From Hondaea fermentalgiana (taxonomy: Eukaryota; Sar; Bigyra; Thraustochytrida; Thraustochytriidae), in NCBI GenBank assembly GCA_014084085.1, contig NPFB01000040.1, positions 186,885-250,884 on the forward strand: a stretch of DNA of 64,000 bases, written 5' to 3'. Numbering within the stretch: the stretch's first letter is position 1; every line of letters begins with the position of its first letter. Under the pieces are notes generated by a model. It made no database searches, was not told the DNA's origin, and worked only from the letters and a program-made list of their open reading frames with translations. The translations under genes were made by a program, and so were the position numbers. Below are positions 56,601-64,000 of the stretch, in pieces.

Positions 56601-59600
56601 TTGCATATTTGCAGCGCGAGCTTGATCTGGAAGTCATTCAGAACGAGGCCAAGTTACCGCTGATTGAGGTTGATCTTATCCTCAGCAGCCGTATGGTCCT
56701 CTTTTCACCTTCTCTCGATGCAACTTCCAAGCGAGATGGGATCCGGGACGAGGTGGAAAACTGGATCGATTCCTTTTTTGCCATCGGTTCACTCTTTAAG
56801 CGTCTCGACTCGCCGTCGGGAACATACAACAAGGAGATCACCAGCGACCCGGCGGTCATGCGTCTCGTTGCAGCAGTGCACTGTAGTCTCGACGACACAA
56901 TCAATCTGGCTGAAGCGCTTCAGAAAGACTATGGCGAATACCAGTACCTTTGGACGACCGACCTGAATGAAATGTTTGCAACCTTTCTGTCCACTGCCTT
57001 TCATATCGCGCGACGAAGGGCGACATCAAATGGATCGCGGGTGGCAGATGTACGTGGCGCCGAGCAGAATGTGAGTAGTGACAGAGACGGCACGGAGAGC
57101 CAAGACAATTATGAGAAAATGGAAGATGATGATGAGATCGAAGAAGATGAGGACGAGGATGATGACTTCACGCCCCGCGGGCCCCGCAAAGTAGCGGATA
57201 TTCCAGGCGTGGGCCCAGATGAAGGCGATCGTCCCATCCTGGAAAAGTTTGACGAACGCATCAATGTCTTTCAGACGCTGCGAGTAGAGATTGCCGAGCT
57301 CGCACCAAGCAAAAATCTAGGATTTCTTCGCGTCAATACGCAGCCCATCAAGCAGGCTTTGTCCACGTGGGTAACTAAGTGGATCTATCTGTTCACGCAG
57401 TATCTGCACGACTATGTGACGAACAAGCTGCGCGAGCTTCACACGTTTGTGCAGACAGTGGAAAGTGGATTGGAGTTTGACCTAAATAGCGCGGAGTTTG
57501 ATGATGATGCCCTCATGGCCGTCATGAGACACATTGCAAGCGTGCGCAAGCGAATGACCGAGATGGGTCGCCTGTTTAGCCCCCTGGCGGAGACGCTTGG
57601 ACTCTTGCGGAAACATGGCATCTCCTTTGAGGCGGAGGAGATCGGGGGGCAGCCCATTCTCGACTTCCTCGAGCACGCTCCTGAAATGTGGGATTCTACC
57701 GTGAATAATGCATTCAAGGCGAGAGAGCGCATTCAGCCCAAACAGACGCTCATGGCAACGAGGATCAAAAAGGAGTCGGCAGAGTTCAACCAACGGCTGC
57801 AGTCTTTCCGTCGCGAATTTCTCGAGAAGGCGCCATTCGGAAGCGTCGGTAACCTCGCGCTGACGCTCACGGCTGCGTACGACACCATTGATCAGTACAC
57901 TGCCAGTGCGAAAAAATTCAGCGCCGAGCTCGACGACCTTCGCGCTCTCGAGGAGCTTTTCGAGGTCAACGTGAGCCGTGCTGCGGAACTCGATGAGATC
58001 TTTTCTGACCTCGCCTTGCTGAAGCGCGTGTGGGATACGAGCAAAGTGGTTGATGAGGTCTTTTCGAGCTGGAAGCCGATTCCGTGGGACGCCATCGATA
58101 CTGACGGCCTTGAAAGTGAGGTCAGACGACTTGCTAATCTCGTAAACTCGTCATTGCCGGAGCAGGTGCATGAGTGGGGGGTCTTTGTGAACCTGCACAG
58201 CCGCGTGAGTAATATGGCGACCACGATCCCTTTGATTCACGAGCTGCACTCGCCTGCGCTACGCGATCGACACTGGAAGCAAGTGATGGCCATCACAGGC
58301 AGCCAAGTGGAAAAGAATGCGCAATTCTGCTTTGTCAATGCGCTTGATCTCCAGCTTCACAGGTTTGCAGATCAAGTCACCGAGATCGTTGAGGTTGCCA
58401 CCAAGGAACTCAAGGTCGACCAGCGTCTCAAGGCCATCGAAGACACGTGGGCAAAACACGATTTGCACTTTGAAGCCTACAAGGCTGCCGATCCTGACTT
58501 CAAAATCATTGCTTCTGCAGAGGTCACCATTGAGGCTCTCGAGGAGCACCAGCTTCAACTTCAGACCTTGGCGGGCCTTGGCAAGTTCATGGAATACTTT
58601 CGAGAGCGAGTCACTACGTGGCAGCGCACGCTTGGCGTTATCGAGTCAACACTCACGCTTTGGCTCCGCGTGCAGCGCACATGGGCTTCGCTCGAGGCTA
58701 TCTTCCTCTCGGGTTCCGACATTCGTTCCGAGCTCCCGGAGGATACAAAACGTTTCGAGGAGCTCGACGAGAGCTTTCGTGCGCTCATGACAAGTGCTGT
58801 GGCGACGCCAAATGCCAAGGAGGCATGCTGTCACCCAGGTCGCTTTACTGCTTTGGACGCAATGTGGCGTGCTCTCGAGACCTGCCAGCGTGCGCTCAAC
58901 GAATACTTGGACCAGAAGAAGAACATCTTTCCGCGTTTCTTCTTCGTGTCAAACCTCGCGCTCCTCGACATTCTTTCCAACGGCAACGAACCTCGCAAGA
59001 TCATACCACATCTCAGCGCTTGCTTCCACGGCATTGATTCGCTCGACTTTGTTGCGCCACGTGCTGCGGATGAAGAGAAACGGAGGCCAAAGTCTCGCGC
59101 AAGTTCGGGACGTGGACGGCAAGTGTGGGAGACCGCAACCGCTATGACAGCCCCTGACGGCGAGCGTGTCGATTTTCCTTCCTCGCTCGAATTAACTGGG
59201 CCCGTGGAACGCTGGCTACAGGACCTCGCCTCCACGATGCATCAGACGCTGCGATCAGAAACGAGTCAGGCACTCAGCAAGACTGCCGGGTGGGTTGCCG
59301 AGCTACCGCGTCACAAGTGGGCCTTGGAATTTCCGGCCCAGGTTGTTCAACTCGCCGCGCAGGTTATGTGGACGGATGAGTGCAGAACCGCTATTGAAGA
59401 GCTCGAAGCAGGGCAAGAAGATGCCCTGGAAAAGTACCATAGTGTCTGCACAAAGCGTCTGCAGAATCTCATTGAGCTGGTCCAGAACCCTCTGAGCAAG
59501 GAGGATCGCGTCAAGATCATAGCTCTGCTCACGCTCGACGTACACGGCAAAGAGGTCGTCGAGAATCTCATCCAGCGCAAGGTCGAATCTCCCGACGCCT

Positions 59601-62600
59601 TTTCGTGGCGATCACAGCTGCGTTACTTTTGGAGCGACGAGGATGACTCGTGTGCGATCAGTATCACGGACTTTCACACGCAGTATTCGTTCGAGTATGT
59701 GGGCAACGTCGATCGCTTGGTCATTACACCCCTTACAGATCGCTGCTATATCACGCTTACGATGGCACTCAGGCTGAATTTGGGTGGCGCGCCTGCGGGC
59801 CCAGCGGGTACGGGCAAGACGGAGACCACAAAGGACCTTGCCAAGTGTCTTGGTCTCCCCTGCTATGTGTTTAACTGCTCAGACCAGATGAATTACCAAA
59901 CAATCGGCGACATCTTCAAGGGACTCTCGCAGACAGGAGCATGGGGCTGCTTTGATGAGTTCAATCGAATTCCAATCGAGGTTCTCAGTGTCGTGGCTAC
60001 GCAGGTCAAGACCATTCTAGACGCGATTCGTTACCTCGCAGACCCCGCAAACCGTGACGCACAGTATGCGTCCGATGTGCCGTCCGGCAAGCCGCCCACT
60101 GTTGTGGGTTCCTTTGACTTTATGGGCTGCTCGCTGAAGCTCGTGCCTACCACTGGGTTTTTCATCACGATGAACCCTGGCTACGCGGGGCGCACAGAGC
60201 TTCCGGAGAATCTCAAGGCGCATTTTCGGTCTTGTGCCATGATTCGACCCGATCTGCAGCCTATTTGCCAAAACATGCTCATGGCCGAGGGGTTCGTGAG
60301 CGCAGCGCCGCTCTCGGTAAAGTTTGTCACCTTGTACAAGCTGAGCGCAGAGCTGCTCTCGCAGCAGCCCCATTACGATTGGGGATTGCGAAACGTCAAA
60401 TCGGTTCTTCGCGTGGCCGGCATCTTGCGACGTGGAGAGCTTGACGTGGATGAGACAGCTATCCTGATGCGCGCGCTCCGCGACTTTAACGTCCCCAAGC
60501 TTCCGGCATTCGACCTTCCGATCTTCCTCAAGCTTGTCGGCGACCTTTTCCCTGGCATTACTATTCCACCCAAATTTGATGAGACGCTCAAGGAGCGTGC
60601 AAAGAACGCATGCAACCGTCGCGCTCATCTTGCGATTGCTGCGGCGCGAGTGAGCGCGGGGTCGTCGACACTTGGAGGTGAATCGGTCGACGAGGGCGGC
60701 TCCGAATCGTTACTCGAAGGGGGGCTCGATGCGCCCACCGACGCGACTGCTGAGGACGAGGACGACACGCTTGCTCCGGCTGTGGGCGCCGCTCGTCAAA
60801 GCGTCTTGCAGCCTGAAGAGGACTTTCTGAACAAGGTGGTCAATCTTCAAGAAATTCTCGAGGTGCGGCATTCGGTGATGCTGCTTGGTCCTCCTGGGTG
60901 CGGCAAGACCTCAATCTGGCAAACCCTTGCTGACGCGCACAACAATGGCGAGACGAAGCCGACGTGCGTCACCGAGGTTTTGAACCCGAAGGCTCTGACT
61001 AGCAACGAGTTGTATGGATACATGACGCTGCAGCGTGACTGGCGAGACGGTGCTCTCAGCATTGTCATGCGAAACATGTCGCAACAAGACGCGCCCTACC
61101 ATCCTTACCAGCGTCATCATTGGATTGTTCTTGACGGCGATATTGATGCAATCTGGATCGAATCCATGAACACCGTGATGGACGATAACAAGGTGCTCAC
61201 GCTCGTTAGCAATGAGCGAATTCAGCTGACGCACAAAATGCGCATGCTTTTCGAGGTAAACTCGCTCCAGAATGCTACTCCTGCGACGGTATCTCGCGCT
61301 GGCATTCTGTTCATCAATGAAGACGACGTTGGTTGGGGGCCGTTGGTCGAGTCCTGGCTCCAAGTGTGCAGCCAGAGTGCCAAGGTTCTGGCCCAGCTTC
61401 AGGTACTTTTTCGAGTCTACATGCAGCCGACACTCGCGCTCTTTGACGATACGCCAACGCTGCAACACATTGTGCCGCGCGGCAAGGTCGACCTTGTGCA
61501 GACGACGTGCCGCCTTTTGCAGTGCCTTCTTGACGAAGTGCACGAACCCGAGATGCTGACCAAGTCTGAGCTCGAGCATCTCTTTGTTTTCGCGGTAATT
61601 TGGGGAACAGGAAGCTCAGTGGTTGACCGGAAAAAGTTCTCCACAGCCTGGCTCAAACTCTTTTCGGATCGAGGACTCGTGTGGCAAGCCCCAGTTGCTG
61701 CTGCACCCGAGGACGCAATCGGGTCCGCAGCATCTGGGGAAGAGGATCACTCGCGACGAGGCATCAGTACGGCCACCGAACAGCCGCAGACGAATGTATT
61801 TGACTACTTTTACTGCACCAAGTCTCGGGCTCTCGTGCCATGGTTAACAATGCTCGATAAGCACACCCCAATTGCCGAGGTTGACTTCCAAGACATTGTC
61901 ATCCCAACGATAGACTCGGTGCGATGCACATATGTGCTGAGGCAGCTTTCGCGTCAGCATCATCCGGTTTGCCTAATCGGATCAGCAGGCACGGGAAAGA
62001 CGACTGTGATGCGCGAGTTTCTACGGACAATGAGCGGGGAATTCGCAAGCGCAACGATCAACGTCAACTACTACACGGACGCGGCCGTGCTGCAAACGCA
62101 ACTCGAGCATCATGTTGACAAGCGCTCGGGTAAGATCTATGGTCCGCCGGGAGAAAAGAAGCTCGTCTTTTTTGTCGACGACCTCAACATGGCACGCGTC
62201 GAAGAGTACGGCACGCAGACACCGCTTGCACTGCTTCGCCAGTTTCTTGATTACGGACAATGGTTCGACCGAGGCGATCTCGGTGTGAAGAAGGAAATCC
62301 GGGATGTGCAGATCGTTGCCGCAATGAATCACAAGGCGGGATCATTCACGATCAATCCTCGCCTGCAGCGCCACCTTGCCGCAGTCGCGTGCTCAATGCC
62401 CGAGTATGCCGACTTACAGCGCATCTACGGCACAATTCTGTCATCGCACCTCGACCACTTTGTTCTTCCGATACAATCACAAGCGCAGAGGTGCGTGGAC
62501 GCTCTTCTCGAGCTGCATGAGCTCATGTGTGCCAAATTCTTACCTTCGGCGACGCGATTTCACTACAATTTTAACATGCGCAATCTTTCGAGCGTGGTAC

Positions 62601-64000
62601 AGGGCCTCTGCCGCTCATCCCACGAGGCGTACACAACTCCGTTGTCATTTGTGCGTCTCTTCTTGCATGAAAGCATGCGCGTGTTCTCCGATCGGCTCGT
62701 CTCCGAAAAAGACATGACCAACTTTCGGTCATTGCTTGTGGGTGTGTCCAAGAAGTACTTTGAAGAGGAGCAGGACGACATGTTCGAGGAGCCTCTCTTA
62801 TTTGCGGACTTTGTGCGTCCGTCTTCGCAAGCTTTGCTGGCGGCCAGTGCGGTTACGGGAAGTGCTGGAGCGGTCTCAAGCCCGCTGAATCCTTCTCGGG
62901 TCACCGAGTCTGCGCCGCTCCCTTTAGCCTCAAGCTTTGGTCGGGCTTCTCTCAGACCTAACGACGATTCGTCAACTTCAACAGACACGTCTGCGACAGG
63001 AGAAAGGGGCCAGTCTGCTGTGGGGCAGAGAGGGGGGCGCAAGTCTGTCTCGCAAATCGACTCAACAACCATCACCAAACGTTCGGGACCCTACGTGGGG
63101 GCTTCATCGATGAAAGATGTCCAAGCGTGCCTCGAGGATCACTTGATGGCGTACAACAAGTCGAAGGCGAAGATGGACTTGGTTCTCTTTCAGCTCGCTG
63201 CCGAACACGTCTGCCGTATCGCGCGGATCATCGGTACTCCCGGAGGCAATGCCCTCTTGGTTGGCGTGGGCGGCTCCGGTAAGCAGAGCCTTTCGCGTCT
63301 GGCTGCTTTCATCTGTAATTACGAGGTGGTCCAAATTCCTGTTACGAGCGACTTTGGTCTGGCAGACTTTCAAGAGAGCCTGAAAGCGCTATATCGTCGA
63401 GCGGGCTTGCGCACACACGCCCCAGTGGTGCTCTTGCTGACCGATGCGCAGATTGTCGACGAGCGTTTCCTCGTTTATATCAACGACGTTCTTTCAAGCG
63501 GGTCTGTTCCAGACCTCTTTTCCGCTGACGAACTCGATGGCATATTTGCCTCACTCCGCGCAGAGGCGAAAATGGCCGGGATCCAGACGACGAGCAGATC
63601 GAGCATGGCCGACTATTTCGTGGCGCGTGTCAAGAGAACCTTGCACATCATTTTGTCCCATTCGCCAGTGGGCGAGACTCTTCGTGTGCGAGCGCGGCGG
63701 TTCCCAGGTCTGGTGAATTGCACTTCGATTGATTGGTTCCATCCCTGGCCCCGTGAAGCCCTCGTCGCTGTGGCGGGACGCTTCCTCAAGGGCGCTGGCT
63801 TTGCGAGTGAAGATATTGCTGAAAATGTCATGCATCACATTGCCGAAGTGCATCTCAGCGTGACGGAGGTGAGCCAGCGGTACCTGGAGGTGCAAAAGCG
63901 GTACAACTACGTGACCCCGAAAACCTTCTTGGAGATGTTGAGTTTTTACCGCGGGCTCCTTAGCAAGAAGCGTGCTGCTCTTCACCAGGATCTTGACCGG
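53609..64000 (+). CDS. Axonemal outer-arm dynein heavy chain, beta-like class, partial
   Basis: The frame opens at ATG 53609 and runs to the window edge (3464 codons, no stop), so about the last quarter is missing. The N-terminal tail (to about 1500) carries the DHC_N1 region, and the linker (about 1600-1780) contains WLRVQRTWASLEAIF. AAA1 has Walker A at 2064-2071 (GPAGTGKT) and CFDEFNRI; AAA2 has 2427-2434 (GPPGCGKT) with IVLDGDIDAIWIESMNTVMDD; AAA3 has 2791-2798 (GSAGTGKT); AAA4 has the usual GVGGSGKQS at 3219-3227. The end reaches YNYVTPKTFLEMLSFYRGLL, the start of the stalk. The EACCHPGRFTAL...FPRFFFVSNLALLDILSNGN block and NPKALTSNELYG in AAA2 point to the DNAH9/11/17 group, not the DNAH5/8 group. 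It powers ciliary beating. Low-complexity inserts lie at about 1165-1190, 2345-2405, 2698-2731 and 3065-3168. Confidence 0.93.
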   Translation, partial: MDKSFRSRGSPKRRELKGLAADKKGGDTQRENKLLRNAFADADDMRKNEDIVARARSQDPRISWVAGLVSDFFRSHTLDKFAEDEDTLRKLKGLLDSDGVQTLYVVEQGASLRVSSEVPSSAERRGERMLYFTKLGDGPVSREKYTSEILVGDCNVDPVQQLELVTQDVFMPLLSNTANQASWSDAMRKEMMDNVHSFVSSVQITSGLMRGETFLPLPNLSLLPEEDEAGIAAGGGDPTSPSSPSRRGEENIGRTREASEDERREEKERLTKQRALGLFAGRNASHLTASAPAIATVTSPQAEGYALSIQKERIHVFEGCLITWTKQIRNVLRLDPESKLQKGKNPGPLEELAFWKRKAANLNSVFEQLQTPRVRKVLRYLDSSKSTYNEPFAKLCKEAFAARDEANSNVRFLRPLRPWLDRLTSISEFLDLPKVFRPTMHTILLIWKTSEHYNTVPRLVVLMRQLANAVIARCVGYLSGSSLFSMIENDEHTKANETLKSVLRVIGAFKSTYFDYKARANAECITNPWKVQNAALFTRLDTFLERCHDLLDLTQTIWHFSKLNKIEIGGTKGKTLTTSVHQVHADFENGVQAMKEVSYDVMDVDAKAFDDDFYEFRVKIKELERRIASVLAQGFEDCPTITGRFKLLDSFEQFLERPVIQDELEHKHIVLLETFGKDLEAVQQEFQELRDDPPIGANMPPTAGALAWCRGLLDRVSVPMAKLRELNTSILDRESTRDTIKAYTSLIANLAEYEHEHVRAWEASIESSSISKLKLPLLRRNEETQQLIVNFDPALVHLLREVKYFRLLGLDVPSNALEIYEKVEDFRRETGNLELIVQKYNKMHASLLPVEKPLLRQHLHRIDKVISQGLRTLTWKSHGIESFINEATGTVQEADDILTTMKDNMEYIEELLERWQDSPILHRTTKAVSVEEFNLNAKREVMTKYQLITDGGREIHKLLKEVVKKLKVSAGLPDWKTYVDFINNIVIAGLSQTACVSLAYLQRELDLEVIQNEAKLPLIEVDLILSSRMVLFSPSLDATSKRDGIRDEVENWIDSFFAIGSLFKRLDSPSGTYNKEITSDPAVMRLVAAVHCSLDDTINLAEALQKDYGEYQYLWTTDLNEMFATFLSTAFHIARRRATSNGSRVADVRGAEQNVSSDRDGTESQDNYEKMEDDDEIEEDEDEDDDFTPRGPRKVADIPGVGPDEGDRPILEKFDERINVFQTLRVEIAELAPSKNLGFLRVNTQPIKQALSTWVTKWIYLFTQYLHDYVTNKLRELHTFVQTVESGLEFDLNSAEFDDDALMAVMRHIASVRKRMTEMGRLFSPLAETLGLLRKHGISFEAEEIGGQPILDFLEHAPEMWDSTVNNAFKARERIQPKQTLMATRIKKESAEFNQRLQSFRREFLEKAPFGSVGNLALTLTAAYDTIDQYTASAKKFSAELDDLRALEELFEVNVSRAAELDEIFSDLALLKRVWDTSKVVDEVFSSWKPIPWDAIDTDGLESEVRRLANLVNSSLPEQVHEWGVFVNLHSRVSNMATTIPLIHELHSPALRDRHWKQVMAITGSQVEKNAQFCFVNALDLQLHRFADQVTEIVEVATKELKVDQRLKAIEDTWAKHDLHFEAYKAADPDFKIIASAEVTIEALEEHQLQLQTLAGLGKFMEYFRERVTTWQRTLGVIESTLTLWLRVQRTWASLEAIFLSGSDIRSELPEDTKRFEELDESFRALMTSAVATPNAKEACCHPGRFTALDAMWRALETCQRALNEYLDQKKNIFPRFFFVSNLALLDILSNGNEPRKIIPHLSACFHGIDSLDFVAPRAADEEKRRPKSRASSGRGRQVWETATAMTAPDGERVDFPSSLELTGPVERWLQDLASTMHQTLRSETSQALSKTAGWVAELPRHKWALEFPAQVVQLAAQVMWTDECRTAIEELEAGQEDALEKYHSVCTKRLQNLIELVQNPLSKEDRVKIIALLTLDVHGKEVVENLIQRKVESPDAFSWRSQLRYFWSDEDDSCAISITDFHTQYSFEYVGNVDRLVITPLTDRCYITLTMALRLNLGGAPAGPAGTGKTETTKDLAKCLGLPCYVFNCSDQMNYQTIGDIFKGLSQTGAWGCFDEFNRIPIEVLSVVATQVKTILDAIRYLADPANRDAQYASDVPSGKPPTVVGSFDFMGCSLKLVPTTGFFITMNPGYAGRTELPENLKAHFRSCAMIRPDLQPICQNMLMAEGFVSAAPLSVKFVTLYKLSAELLSQQPHYDWGLRNVKSVLRVAGILRRGELDVDETAILMRALRDFNVPKLPAFDLPIFLKLVGDLFPGITIPPKFDETLKERAKNACNRRAHLAIAAARVSAGSSTLGGESVDEGGSESLLEGGLDAPTDATAEDEDDTLAPAVGAARQSVLQPEEDFLNKVVNLQEILEVRHSVMLLGPPGCGKTSIWQTLADAHNNGETKPTCVTEVLNPKALTSNELYGYMTLQRDWRDGALSIVMRNMSQQDAPYHPYQRHHWIVLDGDIDAIWIESMNTVMDDNKVLTLVSNERIQLTHKMRMLFEVNSLQNATPATVSRAGILFINEDDVGWGPLVESWLQVCSQSAKVLAQLQVLFRVYMQPTLALFDDTPTLQHIVPRGKVDLVQTTCRLLQCLLDEVHEPEMLTKSELEHLFVFAVIWGTGSSVVDRKKFSTAWLKLFSDRGLVWQAPVAAAPEDAIGSAASGEEDHSRRGISTATEQPQTNVFDYFYCTKSRALVPWLTMLDKHTPIAEVDFQDIVIPTIDSVRCTYVLRQLSRQHHPVCLIGSAGTGKTTVMREFLRTMSGEFASATINVNYYTDAAVLQTQLEHHVDKRSGKIYGPPGEKKLVFFVDDLNMARVEEYGTQTPLALLRQFLDYGQWFDRGDLGVKKEIRDVQIVAAMNHKAGSFTINPRLQRHLAAVACSMPEYADLQRIYGTILSSHLDHFVLPIQSQAQRCVDALLELHELMCAKFLPSATRFHYNFNMRNLSSVVQGLCRSSHEAYTTPLSFVRLFLHESMRVFSDRLVSEKDMTNFRSLLVGVSKKYFEEEQDDMFEEPLLFADFVRPSSQALLAASAVTGSAGAVSSPLNPSRVTESAPLPLASSFGRASLRPNDDSSTSTDTSATGERGQSAVGQRGGRKSVSQIDSTTITKRSGPYVGASSMKDVQACLEDHLMAYNKSKAKMDLVLFQLAAEHVCRIARIIGTPGGNALLVGVGGSGKQSLSRLAAFICNYEVVQIPVTSDFGLADFQESLKALYRRAGLRTHAPVVLLLTDAQIVDERFLVYINDVLSSGSVPDLFSADELDGIFASLRAEAKMAGIQTTSRSSMADYFVARVKRTLHIILSHSPVGETLRVRARRFPGLVNCTSIDWFHPWPREALVAVAGRFLKGAGFASEDIAENVMHHIAEVHLSVTEVSQRYLEVQKRYNYVTPKTFLEMLSFYRGLLSKKRAALHQDLDR

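Overview
The window looks like nuclear DNA of a free-living, zoospore-forming protist, most likely a thraustochytrid/labyrinthulomycete-type stramenopile. I infer this from several things: very long open frames with no visible introns (one runs more than 10 kb), G+C-rich spacers full of short tandem repeats, animal/fungal-like domains in unusual combinations, and genes for a motile cilium. No rRNA or other taxonomic marker is present, so the assignment is an inference. I recognise no tRNA, rRNA, transposon, CRISPR array or virus.

Layout. 1-1230: repeat-rich spacer. 1231-8608: a lectin-like type I membrane protein (+), a small heat shock protein (+) with a heat shock element upstream, and a convergent TIR-like/TPR protein (-). 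8609-12546: an unusually long G+C-rich spacer with no credible gene. 12547-20779: an SHPRH-type SNF2/RING protein (+) converging on an SH3-IQ-armadillo protein (-). 22596-27252: a WW-WW-CRIB-RhoGAP (+), an ankyrin protein (+) and a small Cys-rich secreted protein (-). 27555-27654 is an assembly gap of 100 N inside an AAC microsatellite. 27968-35064: an EXS-family (XPR1/PHO1-like) membrane protein (+) converging on a 1538-residue SCAMP fusion (-) that carries a PH/GRAM-like region, a cyclic-nucleotide-binding fold split by a PDZ-containing insert, a GRAM domain, a second such fold and a CaaX end. 36052-41825: a thioredoxin-fold type II membrane protein (-) and RAD54 (+). 42006-43541: a serine hydrolase fused to a HAD phosphatase-like domain (-). 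44109-64000: a C2 protein (-), a cilium-type LRR protein (-), a 75-residue ORF (+), IFT139/TTC21B (-) and, head to head with it, an outer-arm dynein heavy chain (+) that runs off the window.

How the genes relate. There are no operons. Convergent neighbours have stop codons only about 100-390 bp apart, while divergent neighbours are separated by roughly 0.7-3.9 kb of G+C-rich repeat DNA that presumably holds their promoters. The right third is a loose cilium neighbourhood (IFT139, dynein, LRR protein). Two genes, SHPRH-like and RAD54, belong to DNA damage tolerance and recombination. Several others (RhoGAP, SCAMP fusion, SH3-IQ-ARM, EXS, lectin) point to membrane traffic, the cytoskeleton and the cell surface. 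The most novel items are multidomain fusions, chiefly the SCAMP fusion.
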